NCBI GenBank assembly: GCA_964007475.1
Contig: OZ023273.1
Location: 59,477,834 to 59,541,833, forward strand
Source: Hybos culiciformis
Taxonomy: Eukaryota; Arthropoda; Insecta; Diptera; Hybotidae
DNA: 64,000 bases
Direction of reading: 5' to 3'
The notes under the pieces were generated by a model. The model searched no databases. It worked only from the letters and a program-made list of their open reading frames with translations, and was not told where the DNA came from. Position numbers and translations under genes: made by a program. This document shows, piece after piece, positions 38,073 to 52,348 of the stretch; position 1 is the stretch's first letter; each line of letters begins with the position of its first letter.

Positions 38073-41000
38073 ATAAGTTATAGTTTATTAGGTTAAGGAT
38101 AGGTTAAGCAATTAGGAATAAGTTTTATTTTACACAAAAAAATAAAATCGCTAATTTTGGTTTTTTGTTTTAAAAAATGTTTTTCCAAAAATTAATTCAT
38201 AATTATCTTAAAAAAATGATAAATAAGATTATAATAAAATTAGTATATATTCAAATTATTTAAACAAACTAAGAGCGCACAAATGTAGCCATTTAGTTTT
38301 TATATATAAGATATTTTGTTAGTTTTTTTTTCTTTTAATTTTATTTCTACTAAATTGTAAAAAATATTGAATTCGTAATAAAAATAAAAATTAATAAAAA
38401 AAAAAAAAAAAAAACTTTTAAGTCTATTCTCTCCAAAAACTTATTTTTTCTGGTTATGACAGTATAATATTGATTTGAAATACAAATATACCTAATGTTA
38501 TTAAAATTTTCCATATTCTTCATTACTATGAAAAGAGTAAAAGTATTCAGTTCGCAGTTCACTTAATATCATATTCTATACACATACCATATTATCGACA
38601 TAAAAAATTAAGCGCATGCAAATATTTTTTTTTTTATTGAAACTTGGCTCTCTTATTTTATATTCTGCTTAGGGTGGGTGGGGCCAAAATGGCTGGTTAT
38701 TTCATTTTTCTTTTAGTCTCTTTATAAAAACTTTTCTACAATATAGATTTTAATAATAAATTCATACATCCATATATTTTTATGTATATATAATATGGTT
38801 GTATTTATTAAAAAAAAAAAAACAAAAAAAATAAAAAACTTCATTAAATATGAATTGGTGTTTAAAAATAAACTGCAATTGACTTTTATAAATAAAATGA
38901 ATAACTTAAAAAAAAAAAAATTCTTGTACATAGGTTGTTTTTTTTTAATGATGGTTTCTTTTTCTTCTGAGGTCGAAAGAAGGTGTAACAATTTTAAATG
39001 ACTTTAGCAATTTTTTTTTCTTCTTATTTTAAAGCAAAATAATGTTTTTTGTTTTATACTTTCAAAAAAAAGAATTTTTTTTTTTCATACATAAATTATG
39101 GCTTATAAATTTTGAAGTACATGTTTTTAACTTAGGTATATATAAAAAGAAAAAAAATTGTTTTTTTCTTTTGATTTTTTTAGTAAATAAAATAATTTTG
39201 ATTATATCCAATTTATAATATTTTGTATATTAAAATTTTTTTAACTTTTGGTTAATATTTTAAATTCATATATTAAAATGTTTTCTGTTAAAAATTTATT
39301 GCTTTAAGATTGCGCTCTGTAGAGGGGCGATGAATTTTATATTTATTTAGATCAGTTTAATTTTTAATCAAAATCAATAGGAAAGAAAATATGTTTTAGA
39401 ATCTTATATTCGTTCATATAATATTTTTAAATTTATTCTTTGTTATGTCTTCAATTTATAATTTTAATACCCGGTGTTATTAAAAGTATCAAATACTAGA
39501 TAAACAGAAAAGTATACCTTACAAATGAAGCATGGAGCTCCTCTCTCACTTTCCGATTTAAAATATTTTCGCTGTTATCTTTCTATTGAAATTTATTTGC
39601 ATTCCCTAGTTCGAATTATAAGACATTATAAAACAATTTCATCGAAATTCAATTAAAAAAATTAAAATACTTTAAATTTAAAATGTTTATGTGGAATTAA
39701 TTCCGACTCTTAGCCATTTGAGAGCTTCTAATTTTAGAATCGCAGAATTTTATATTTTTGTACATATACAGTATATATATAATTCATGAATAGTTTAAAT
39801 AAATTTATAAATAATTATGTTTATTGTAATTCTCTTTGAATATACTCATCATGTAAGGCCTCTTAGTTTAATAACTTTTTGATTGTTGACATCTGTGTAT
39901 ATATGTCACATAGTATAATATTTCAAATAAATTAATAATTTTATTACAAACTTATTACTAAAACAATCATACTTATAATAATATTTTTAATATTTTCTAA
40001 AGAACATAATATAAACCTAAACATATGAGAAATGAGATCTCTAATAAATATTTAATAAAAAATTAATAAAAACTAAACTTTCAAATTGAAGCTGTAGGTA
40101 TATTAATTAAAATTTAAAAATATTATGTTTATTGTTTTATTTTATTAAAATAAAGAAATGAATTAAAATTTATTTATACACCACTGCAATAAAATTTTGT
40201 AATTCTGGATTGAGGACCGAGCGCAACTAAGAACCTTGCTTTCACTCAATTCTTAAAATTTCATCTACAAAAGTTTGAAGTTGTCCAATCATTAAGTATT
40301 TGATATTGACGAAAATAGATTGTTAGAGGCTAACTTTAAGATACTTTTCGGTTAAACCTAAAAACGATTAAATAACTTTACTGATGAAAATGATTATTGA
40401 ATTAATTAAGGCCGAAACTTAGTTTAATCGACAACAATTACGAAAGAAGAATTTTATGTCTAAATATCTGTATCACTCATTGTCCTTGAGATTTGAGTTA
40501 TTTTTATGTGAGCCCTATTTACCACCTAACAGCAGATTTCATTTTGATGCTAATCCACCGCAAATTCGCGTTCTTCTAAAATAAAATTATTTATGCATTC
40601 AATATTAGCGTATAAGCCATATTTTTCTATATTATAAAGTTTTAATATTACTTATGTACATGGGATGAAGAAAATCTGTGTCTTTTAAAATTATTTTAAA
40701 ATTCAAAACAATTATTGAACATTCTGTACAATGTACATAATATAGTAATTATTGTGTCTGTAAATCCAAGTAGATTATTATATATAAATAAACATATTTA
40801 ATATAGATATTTAATGAATATAAAAATTACTTTTTAATTAAATATTAATATAGGTAAATTATTGTAGTTATGAAAAATTGATATTGAATTCTTTTTTAAA
40901 AAAAAAGTTACATACTTTAATTTACTCTTGAGGGAAGCCCGTGTAGTTTATATTAGCAATTCTGCATACATTGTATACACATTATAGGCCTACATTATAT

Positions 41001-43501
41001 GTACCATATTTTAATTTGTGGTCCATCACAAATCAATTATTAAAGTGATTTAAGCACATATTTAAATGCTTTGCGGTTGTATTTCGAAACTATGAAATCG
41101 AAGTAATTATTATATATTTGTGGCAAGTTAATAAAAAATTAAATAAAAATGTGTACCACTACTAACTTTAGTACTAAATATAATCTAAATTAGTCTGGAT
41201 TTTATTAAGATACTGCTCGCGCTGATACTACAGGTATACATTTAAAATTATCTATAGCTCTAGCTAATAGTCTTATATTATTAATTCTATTTTTATTAAT
41301 TTAATTAATTAATTTAATTTATCTATGAATATAATTTTAACTTAATAATTTGTCAAAATTAGATTATAAATAAATAAAATTCTAATTTTAATAAGTATCT
41401 GTAAGTATAAAATAGAGGTATAATTATATGTAATGTAAATTGTATATCAGTTCTTAAATTGAAAATATATTAAAAGATGTAACAATATTTATTTTTACCA
41501 TCTACTATGAAATTAAAATTACACCTAAAGTGTTTATTTATGTTGCTATTAAATTACTTTAGTAATAAATTTAAGATCTCCATACCAGCATTATTTCGAA
41601 AAAGAATATTAAGTAAATTATTAATAAACTATGTATTTGTATTTTGTATATGTATGTACATGAAAAACTCTTTTCTTTTCATTTATTGGATATTGGAGAA
41701 TTAAATTTTTATATTTCTTTTTATTCCAACAATATCAATTGAATTGCAATAGCAGTATTTTATGAAATGACCTCACATTAAAATAAAGTATTATATATAC
41801 ATAAAAGCTTTAAAAGCATTAATTTTTTTTGTATTTTAAAGGGTTTGTCCAACAATTGAGTCTGTAAGACTGATTTTCTTTTATTCATAGACCAATAAAT
41901 TTTTGAAATGTAATTTCTTAGAAGATTTAGTATGTTAAAAGGCACTTACGGATTTTTTCAAAAATTATAAATAATAATGACATCTATCAAATATAAAGGA
42001 AGTTTGGTAGATGATTACATGAACATTGTAAAACCATATTAAAATTTTAATTAAAATATATTACGAAATTTCTCTTAATTTTGAAAGGTTCAATTTGACT
42101 TATTAGCATTTTAATACTTAGATAAAATTAAGTTTAATACTTAGATAAAATTAATTTTTCGACGATTTTATTTTTAAAAAAGTATTATTTTAGGTATTTA
42201 CATAAAGTTTTCCTATATAATAGTTTAAATTATTACTCTTCAATAATCGAATTTTAAAAATAAATTCTAATAGCACAAGATTTAATCGAAACTTATTTTA
42301 TATTTTTAATATCAGTAAAGGGGCTAAGATTTTTCAAAGCACAATTTTTTAACGTATACTATTGAATAAAATCGTCAAACAATTTCCTTATTAAGCTTAA
42401 TATGTACAAAGTACATTATATGAATTTAAAATGAATACACATAATATAACTAAAAGAAACTTAAAACAAAGAATATTATTTAATATTAAATACATAAAGT
42501 TGTTATTATATCCATTCATACCATAATTTCAAGATAATATCCTAATTTGTGTTAAATATTTAAAACTTTTTTGTATTATCTTTGAGTTTTTCTTCAAGAT
42601 GAAAATCATGTAAAAAAATATATATATATAATATAAAATAAAATAAAATAAAGTATTAGCTGTAAGAAAATCTTTGTTTTCTGTTGAAAGTTTTCTACAA
42701 TCTGTATTCAATTCACACAATGATGGCATAATAAAATAACATAAAAGATGGTCATTTTGTGATCAGGATCACAAAAGCTACAAAAAATTCATTTTATCTC
42801 TATGTACACATTTGTGTATGTTCATATGTATTCCTATACTCGTATTATGTAGGTATACTAAGAAAATTCAAACCAAATTGAATTTGAAGAAGAAAAAGTC
42901 ATTGCTACTGAAATAAATTGATTTTCATGAATAATGAAAATGTATAAAAAAAAAACAGAAATAAGTAGATAATATTATTTTTCTTTATTTTGTTGGATAT
43001 ACATAGTTATGTTCATATTATGTTTTGATTGTTCTTAAAAATAAAAATTAAAATAAATAAAAGAAAAATATTACTATGTTAGTTAATTTTTTTTTGGAAG
43101 TCAAACATCATATAATGGTGATTAAACTTAACCATCAGTTTAATTTAGAAATATTGAAAAAAAGGTTGGTTTTGAGCTTGGTTGAACACATTTATGCAAG
43201 GGTCGTTATCCGTGATCAAAGCATGAACCGATTCGATTTTGTTTTTGTTTGACAATACTTAAAGTCTAACACAATCTTTATTTGCCTAAGTTATACTAAA
43301 TTCATAAATTAAATTAAATTCTTTGAGTAACTTTATTCATATTCATAAGAAAAATTCTAGATAACTTATGACTAGAATCATAGTATTTTTAAAAGGTTGT
43401 AAATTTTTTAAATTATCCAAATTAAATTTTGTTAATTTTTCACATATAATTAATTATTTTGAAAATTTGGCGAAAAGCCTAGATTTTCTAGAAATACATA
43501 A
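38073..43501. other. AT-rich intergenic desert
   Basis: Only A/T-rich spacer with homopolymer tracts (38395-38416, 38809-38835, 39003-39090). Open frames in it are made of F, K, I, N and L and reflect composition, not genes. Confidence 0.6.
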
Positions 43502-43509
43502 ATTCAAGC

Positions 43510-44263
43510 GGGGGATGGAAATAAGGCCGCAGGAAATAAGGCCGCGACGTTTTTTTGTTGCGGTCTTATTTCATTTTGAAAAATGAAATAAGGCCGCGAA
43601 GATTTTTTCGCGGCCTTATTTCGTTTTTCAAAATGAAATAAGGCCGCGAAAAAATCCTCGCGGTCTTATTTCATTTTGAAAAATGAAATAAGACCGCAAA
43701 AAATTCCTCGCGGCCTTATTTCGTTTTGAAAAATGAAATAAGGCCGCGACAAAAAAAAACAATTATTCGGAGGGCTAATTTCATTTTTATAAACGAAATA
43801 AGGCCGCGTAATCTTGTGAGGTGAGCACACAGGGCAGGGGGCAGCAGGGCGGCGGGCGGGCGGTTGGTTAGTGGGATTTGCGGCGTTAGCCGCAAATCCC
43901 ACTGACCAACCGCCCGCCCGCCGCCCTGCTGCCCCCTGCCCTGTGTGCTCACCTCACAAGATTACGCGGTCTTATTTCGTTTTTCAAAATGAAATAAGGC
44001 CGCGAAAAAATCCTCGCGGCCTTATTTCATTTTTCAAAATGAAATTAGCCCTCCGATTAATTTTTTTTTTTGTCGCGGTCTTATTTCATTTTTCAAAACG
44101 AAATAAGGCCGCGAGGAATTTTATGCGGTCTTATTTCATTTTTCAAAATGAAATAAGACCGCGAGGATTTTTTCGCGGCTTTATTTCATTTTTCAAAATG
44201 AAATAAGACCGCAACAAAAAACCGATCGCGGCCTTATTTCCCGCGGCCTTATTTCACTGCGCC
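43510..44263. mobile_element. Foldback element built from AAATAAGGCCGCG units, GC-rich core
   Basis: 754 bp, symmetric about 43886.5, which is both the midpoint of the element and the centre of the innermost stem GGGATTTGCGGC-GTTA-GCCGCAAATCCC. It is flanked by ATTCAAGC on both sides (43502-43509, 44264-44271). The ends are GGGGGATGG and, inverted, GGCGCAGTG. Each arm holds about ten direct and inverted copies of AAATAAGGCCGCG (or AAATAAGACCGC), alternately joined through TTCATTTTGAAAAATGAAAT-type and GAAGATTTTTTC-type links. The central 160 bp (about 43806-43967) are strikingly GC-rich, with GGCGGGCGGGCGG tracts. Long open frames across it on both strands are by-products of the repeats. An 8-9 bp duplication with repeat-filled arms fits foldback elements, perhaps Mutator-related (inference). 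Confidence 0.92.
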
Positions 44264-44271
44264 ATTCAAGC

Positions 44272-47200
44272 AAAACAAAAAAAAATAGGTTAAGAACCCT
44301 GAAGAACTTTGAAATTAAAAAAAAATTTTTTCTGTTTTAAATTTTTGCAGTTTTTAATTTTTTTATTTTAAAATAAACTGAAACAGAAAATAAAGAAATT
44401 CTACATCACCAGCACTGGAGAGTGATATTTTAGCTTTATATCTGCGTTTGATTTTTTTATTATCTGTTTATTTTGCTTCACAATCTCAGTATATGTTCAA
44501 GATTTTAAAAGGACCGTTTGAGCCAAAAAAAATGACAAATCCGGTTCACTCATCCTGGAGCCTCTTACATATCAAAAAATAACTTAAACGAGATTGTATA
44601 ACAATCAAAGAAAAACCAAGACCAATTTTATACAGTGAGGTGAGGGCTCTTAAAGAATAAAATTAATTGAAGAGTTTCACAAGAGAAAAGTTAAATTCTG
44701 TATAAAAATGGGAAAGCTTAACGGGCAAAAACTGAACTTTAAACAATTAAAGATAAATAAATTATTATGAGTATGTAAGTATGTACCTATATAAAATTGA
44801 AGAGACAAAAATTTTATTAAAATTAAAGCTTTACAGGTGCAAATTTTCTGTTAAATGTAAATGTTAAATGTAAAAGGTATATGTATATACTGTACAGTGT
44901 ACGTACACTCACTTTACTTTGGAATATAAATTGATTAAAAAATAATTACAAAAATTACTATGTGAATGTGAATACATATTACATTTAGATATCACACACT
45001 ACATTTATATAAATGTTTTAAAAATGTGTAACAATTCCATTACATATATATAAAATTTTTCTAAAATGATTCAACTTATGTTAAGCGTCGGAACTTTTTT
45101 AATACGTGTATTTAAAAAAAAATTCAGGATGAACATATCAATCTTTAAAAAAATGATAAAATTTATTATATTTTAATTAGGAGTGTATATTAATCACATT
45201 ATTGTGAAGATTTTTTATAGCCTGCAGCCAATGGACCACCTTCTGCGCTAACATATAAATAGTAACACTATATACTCAAATTAATAATGATTAAAAAGTT
45301 TCAAGTAAACTCTATTATACTTTTTTTTTTTAATGTTATAAAGAAGAGACACTTAAGCTAATATTATGTTATATTATGATGTTGTATAATGTGGCAGCCA
45401 GAAATTGTCGAAAAGAAACCGAATAAGTTTTATCTTTTTCTATTTGCATTTTCATAATTGCTGTTTTTCGTACACGTATTTAAAAGACAAAAGTACAATA
45501 AATTGATTATATTTGTATTGTATAAGTTGATGTTGATATATTATAAAATGTTTCCTATGTTTCTGTTTATGTTTATGCTTGATTAAAAGTCCATCAATTT
45601 GACAAAATGACTGTTAGTGTATAGAAATTAAAATTGGAAAAAAAAAATACGCTAAAAAGGTTCTTGTTTTCAGTTTTTTTTGTTTTTTTTTTAAATGGAT
45701 AATCATAACAAGTGAGTCACCTGAGGAAATAAAACATCAAATCCTCTTTTTTTTTAAATGCTAGTCAAAGATAATGACATCAAATTTGTTTTATTTTTAT
45801 ATTTTATCAGAAGGAAAAGACCTTTATTGTTATTATAATGATGAAAATGATTACACTATAATTTGTTTCTTTGTTTTCCTAAAGGGACCGCACTTAAATT
45901 AACAAACCGCGCTCAAATAAAACCTGAACTAATAACAATTGACTTAAAATTAATGGATTGTATGTCGCCACCAGAAAATTCAGAAATATAATAATAAAAA
46001 AAAAAAAAAACATAGTTTGATACCTCTCTAAATTGTTCATTTGAAATTATCAAGCGATAAATGATTATGTGGAGAACTATAAAACATAATTAAAAAAAAT
46101 TATGCTCAAACAAAATTTTAAATGAAGGAAATGTCTGGTAGATTTTGACATTAATGATGATTACGAGCTATTTAAGTTTATATTAAAGAAAAAAAAAAAA
46201 TTTCATAAATTTATATACGAAATTGTATAAGTCTATAATATTTGCGCAATTATATATTTCTTTTCAAGAGACCATATGTACACAAACATGTTATAAGTAT
46301 TTATATATCGATGATACAAATATATATGAGATCCTTAGAACGGAGACAATCAAAAGTGGTTGAACTTTTAATGTCATTTCAAGTATACATATTATTTGAA
46401 GCTCCCAATTTTAATATTTCTTCAAAATTGACTTATGTACAAAATTATTAATTTCCGTATTAATTTTTTTGTTTTATTTTAATTTGATCTTTAGTCTTTT
46501 TTATATTACGAATAAGAAATTTTGAGGATTTTTGGCAAGAACAAAATAATTTGATTGCTAATAATAATAATAATAACTTAAAATAAACTCTAGTATAAGG
46601 TATATAATATATAATAATTTAAGATTTGTATGGTATATATATAAGGTAAGGCGGTTGATTTTCTCGAAAGCTAATTAATTTAATTATATATAAACAAACT
46701 GCGAGACTGTTTAGATTTGCAAGCACATAGCTGGTATAGTGGTATTTCTTTGATTTCGTCTGCAGAGGAGAGAATAATATGTTCTATGTTTGTGTCTATA
46801 ATATATAAATTTGATATTTGTCTTCAATGAATTTGATCTAAACATACGTTATAAATTTCTCTGCTCTCATTTAGGATTTTTGTAGATTATTATAGCTTCT
46901 GCTAGTACCACTTTAGCTCCAAAATATCCTGCCAGTTTGTCAAATTTGTGTCATTGGCCTTTTAAAAGTGAGTTTTATTATGTCTAATAGATTTTTGAAT
47001 TTCGCTCTTATAAGATTTTGAAGGCTATTCAAATCTTCATCTCCGTTTCTATACATTTTTTATTATTTTTATGCAAAACAATTTTTCGCTTTTTGGAAGC
47101 GTTAAGTTATTGAGAAAAATTTGTTTTCTGTATAAAATGATTGCTTTTTTATAGCATTCATATATATATATATGATAAATTCAAAGAACTTAAAAGCATA

Positions 47201-49750
47201 TACATTTAAAATACATTTTTCTCATTTTATTCTACACAAAATCCAATAAAATATCATTCCCATCAATTTAATTTTTTAAAAACTCGTACACATGAAGTGG
47301 TCAGTTTGATTGATTATTTTACAAAGATGTGGACAGGCGAAATTGGCTTACCAATCTCTTTATGTCCTTTTTATGTCGATTGCCAAACCATAAATCCTCA
47401 TTATTAAATAAGAGGAAAATTTCAATTTTGTGTGTACATATATATAGAGAATTCACATAATGTATTGTACACATTATGTACGTGGATTAAATGTAATCTT
47501 ATTCTTAACTGATGTTATATGAACATTCTCATCCCAAAATATATTTTAGATCCTTTGAAAATTGAAATCAAATTCTATTAGTTTTGATGAAATATATTTA
47601 GGAATAATTGTTTTTAAAACTATGTTGGGTTGTTGTTAAGTATTTTTCATGGTTTTTTTTTTTTTTTTAAATAAATTGGATGTTAGGTTGTATTAGTATA
47701 CCTACGTAAAAAGTTATTCTAGTACTACTATGGTAATCGCAAGATCTATTATTAATTCTGTTTGGATTGGAATTATTTCACTATTCTACTGTCAAATGTA
47801 ATACTTATAGGTGATAGCTGAACAGAAGACTATAGTAGTTTCCAAAGAAAATTATTGTATTTTATTTTATTGATGTTATTCAGTTAACGCTGACAACTAG
47901 AGAATTTAAGCATTGTTCCTCTGTTTGATTTTAAGAGTTGTAAGCGTGCTTAAATCCCAATTTGGAACTGAATGGTTTTGTGAAATTTTCGGGCACCACC
48001 CAAGATGATTGAAAAAATTGGGAAAATTATAATAGAGTTATTTTCCAATACTCATGATGCCAATATGTCGCCAACATTTTGTCAAGGTAATTAAAAGGAA
48101 AAAAAATAAATAAATTGGTATGAAACATTAAATATTAAGTTTTTTTTAGTTAAATCAATTTTTAATTATAAGTTAATATATTAAAATATTATGTACGTTG
48201 ACGATTAGTTTTGCTGGTTTCCGGTTCGTTTCTTATTATTCACCTAACGATTAGAAAATTATGGAAATAATTGAAAAGAGAGTCTTTTACACTCGTTCAT
48301 GACTTTTCGAACAGCATTGCTATTTTAATATTGATGAATATTGGATTTTTCTATTTAACTTTTTATAAGTGTGTATGATCGTCTTTATGTGCATAAATAA
48401 CACGAAATATGTTACGTTTAGAATAATATAATTAAATGGTTGTTCTATGATTTCTTTTAATTTATTTTAATTAGTTTTTTTACTTAACAATCTATTGAAA
48501 AATAATGTTAGGAACCTAATGAAAAATTATGTTCTTATGTAATATTTACATTTTAAAAGAAAGACAAAAATCGCACCGCTCATATCGAGAAAATTGTATT
48601 GAAGCCTACAAAGTACAAATATTATATTGAAATTTAATTCAGTTGGTTTGAGCAAAATTAAAAAATGAATACCGAATAACCTAACACTGAAGAAGAAAAT
48701 AAAAGAAGTTGGTGGTTAAGTGAGTCAGTGAAATTCGAGGTTTTTCTATAATATGAGGTAAGGTCTTTCTATAATATGGGGATCATATTTCAAGTATAAT
48801 TTAAGTTATAGTTAAAAAATTATTTGTTTTTGGTTGATGTATATAACATGCAAATAATTCAATTCAGAATTTTAGATTGTATCTTTCTTCAATTTTTACA
48901 ATTACCTATACAAACATACAGCTTAATTTTTCAGATTCTAAATCATATAACAACCTTTAATTTCAGTACATATACGGGTTATATTATCTAGCAATCTGTG
49001 TATCAGTCAGTAATCTGTGTAGCGCTGAAACTTTTGAATTATGTGTACATCCATAATAACTCTATAACGAAAATATATTAACCTAAAAATTTTGCTTTTA
49101 AAATGTAATAATTAGTTATATTAAGAAAAAACTATATATTTTTGCTACAGTTTAAGCTGCAACTAGATATAGAAAAAATTGTCTTAGATTACATGTAATT
49201 TAACATCATTATTATTCGGTGGTGCTATTATTTAGTTTCGTAGTTTAAATAAAATAAACATTTTTTTCGTATGTAAATTGAGTGGGAGAGTAAAAACTCA
49301 GAACTTTCCAGTTTTTAAAACATTTTTTGATTAACTTTGATTTCATAATATTTTTTAATTCTTTCCTGAGCGGATTCGCTGTGGTATTGTTTTTATCGAA
49401 CAAAAAATCATAACTTGTATAACTTTTGACCTAACTAACGAAGAGGACTAAAAATAAGTTTAAAATTATCGTTTTTGAAATCTCTAGAGCCCGCTAAGAA
49501 AATGGTAATTTTTAATTTATCATGAAAATCAAGCAATAAAAAATTGTGAAAATGTGTCAATTATTTCCGAAATTACTCGTGAACTATAATGATTCGATTC
49601 GATGATTCGAGTATAATTTCCATCGCCTAGTTTAAAAGTTATTTAAAAAAATAAGTAATACTTTTTTTTTTGTTATAGCGAAAATATTATTTTTTTTGTA
49701 AGTATATTATTCTATAATTCTAAATTTTAAAAGAATAACTCGACAAATTT
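44272..49750. other. AT-rich intergenic desert
   Basis: Spacer with poly-A/T tracts and TATA runs (47160-47175, 46598-46660). Nothing coding is recognised. Confidence 0.6.
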
Positions 49751-49775
49751 ACTATACGGCGATTCGCCGTATAGT
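49751..49775. repeat. 25-bp near-perfect palindrome
   Basis: ACTATACGGCGA, a central T, then TCGCCGTATAGT: 12-bp perfect arms. It stands out because it is CG-containing in AT-rich DNA. It could be a strong small hairpin or a protein-binding dyad. No context favours either. Confidence 0.6.
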
Positions 49776-51029
49776 ATTGAAGATGTTTTTATTCTAAATT
49801 TCACATATTTCCTTTTGGTAATAAAATCAGAAGATGTAAAATGGTACAAATTAAAATTGTATTAAGCAAAATTTTTATTTATTTTTTTTTTTTTGTTATT
49901 TTAAGCGTGGTGTGAGCTAATGTTGGCACTTATGCATAAAGAAGTTTAAATGTCTCCATTATTATCAAATAAATAAATAAGGTACAAAAGTTGATTATAC
50001 TTTTAATGGAATTATCTTTTTTATTTGAATATAAGTTTCAGACTCTTTAATTAAATTTAAAGTGGTTTTTGATAACTTGAATTTCAAAAAAATATATTAC
50101 GGGATTAATATTATGTTTTAAAAATTTTATTTATTTATTTTTTTGTAAAGAATATAGATAGGGTTGTGGTAAACTTTTATTAAAAAAAAATTTAAGCAAG
50201 TTATATGTGGCAACGATAAGCCAAGCCTGAAAATTGAAAAAAATGAAATTTTTTATTAGTCGCATACCGCATATACTTCAAAGCATTTTTATAATAATGG
50301 TCAAACTTTATCTTTTGAACTCAACATCATTGTTGAACGAAGAACTCAGACGAAAAAAAGTTCTGTAGTTTTAGGTAGAAGACTTGATAAAAAAAAAATT
50401 TTATACAAGTACGGAACTTAAAATATTATTAAAAGTTATTATTATTTTTAGTGGCGAATTTTTTTCTATTTTTCGTGTTTTTAGGTATATACCAAAAAAG
50501 TAGAAAATTTAAAGAATCTGAAGTGAACTGTAAACAAACTATTGTATGAACACTTTTATTAATTTTAATTAATATTATAATAACACTTTTATATATAAAT
50601 AAATAAAATAAACATTAATAAATGGTTGAAATTAAATCAATTTCAGTTATGTAACATTTATAATTGTCGTTACTTTTATGTAGATAACAATTGTAAAATT
50701 CATCAAGCATGACTCATTTTTCAAAACAGTTTTATCAATCTTATAAGAATTTTATATACATACATAATTAAAGTCAAGAAAAAACAATTTTCTTCAAAAA
50801 AAAAAGATAAATTACAGACAGTTATTTAAAAAAAAAAACCCAATGTATCTGTATGAAAGGTATAAAAATATATACATTTATACATAATATATTTTCAGTA
50901 GACTCCAATGGTATTCAAAATACAAACAAAACATGCCTTTTGATGATGGGGATTAGTTTTAAAGTAGGCGAATTTCATTTCAACTATATCCACAAATTTA
51001 ATCCTATTTGAACGTATATACCACACATC
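49776..51029. other. AT-rich spacer, nothing recognised
   Basis: No supported features; poly-A and poly-T tracts only. Confidence 0.55.
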
Positions 51030-51480
51030 ACTTGGATACGGCCAACATATTTTCATATATTTTCATATTGTTTGTTCTAATTTTTCTGCAGTAAGTACAT
51101 AAGTTTTATATTTTTCTCATAAACTTTTTTTTTAATATAAATGTTCTATGATGGTTCTACCTAAGTGCCATCGGGAACTTTTTAATGCTGTGTCGGTGAT
51201 AAAATTCCAGAATTGACATTTGCAAGGTAATTTAATGTAGATAATATTAGCAGTTGGAATTGTGACGCTGCGATGACGGGAAGTGCCGAATATCGTCTTT
51301 GAATTCTAAAAAAACTGGGCAAAATTGCATATTTTTGAGGTTTTTTAGCATTCAAGGACGATTTCTGGTATTTCCCATTAATCGCAGCGTCAAAACTCAA
51401 AGTTCTAATATTTTATACGTTAAATTCCCTTTAATTTATATTTTCATACAATATGAAAATATGTTGGCCCTAGCCAAGTA
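51030..51480. mobile_element. MITE with outer and inner inverted repeats
   Basis: The outer ends are inverted relatives: ACTTGGATACGGCCAACATA and, from the right, ACTTGGCTAGGGCCAACATA, continuing into TTTTCATAT. An inner inverted pair lies at about 51252-51315 and 51335-51397 (GACGCTGCGATGACGGGAA against GACGCTGCGATTAATGGGAA). No clear target duplication is visible. Open frames across it on both strands are repeat by-products. Confidence 0.68.
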
Positions 51481-51501
51481 CTGTGGGGTCTGGGATGTAT
51501 A

Positions 51502-51940
51502 CAGTGCTGAGCTGTGGAATTATTATCAGAGGGCTCGCATTCAAGATTTCATAGATTCACAAAAAAAATTATTATTTTTTTTTTACCTGCATTTTATTTT
51601 TTGAATAGTTTAGTATATATACATATATGTATAAAATATTAAAATATTACATTAAAATTTAGGCGATCGTTTAAATTTAAAAATATAAAAGGCGGGACTT
51701 TTCATTCGGTAGTATACAAAGTCAAACATTTCTATATTAACTTTACGATTTTTTTATTGTATCAAATAATATACTAATATTTTAAATCGAAAATTTTAAT
51801 ATTGGGTTAAAACAAATATCTTTTGAAATTATCAAGGGGCTCGCGTATTTTTTAAAGTTTATCAGAGGGCTCGTAAATTTTTTTAAAATTTATCAGGGGG
51901 CTCTTGCGAGCCCGTGCGAGCCCCCTTCAGCTCAGCACTG
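51502..51940. mobile_element. Non-autonomous hAT-like element (CAGTGCTGAGCTG ends)
   Basis: The ends are inverted copies of CAGTGCTGAGCTG. They are flanked by identical 8-bp GATGTATA (51494-51501, 51941-51948). GAGGGCTCG-type motifs repeat near both ends, three of them on the right with TTTATCAG spacers. There is no transposase frame. It lies 21 bp from the preceding MITE. Confidence 0.9.
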
Positions 51941-52348
51941 GATGTATATATGATTTCAAAATTCATTCTTCTTTTAGTTCAAAAAGAACCGTAGTTATTG
52001 ATAACTAAAATATTTTAACTGAAATCACAAGTTTACAAAACATGCCTTAAGTTTTTTAGACTCATATTAAGAAATAGATTTACAAGTCTGTATAATTTAA
52101 GCTAACTTTTTTTATTTACAGTATTAAATTAGAATATTTTGGTTGTAAAATATTAAAATGACAACGTTAAATAAAATTTGAGTTCACAGTTGTTAGACCT
52201 TTACTTCTACCCTAACTTATAGTGCTATTTCTTTAGAGATTATTGCGTTAAATTTTACACTCAGATGAAATGGATTTGTTAGTCCTTACTTACTATACGT
52301 AAAGCTTGCGCAAGAAAGTTACCTTTCTGAATGGTATTGTATATGTAA

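Noticed and set aside
38722..39001. Lys/Phe-rich open frames on both strands
   Set aside because: Created by long A and T runs; mutually complementary, no domain.
43666..44206. Long open frames on both strands in the GC-rich palindrome, with Pro/Ala/Arg-rich translations
   Set aside because: They mirror each other because the DNA is a palindrome of repeats. They have no domain, splice context or independent codon bias.
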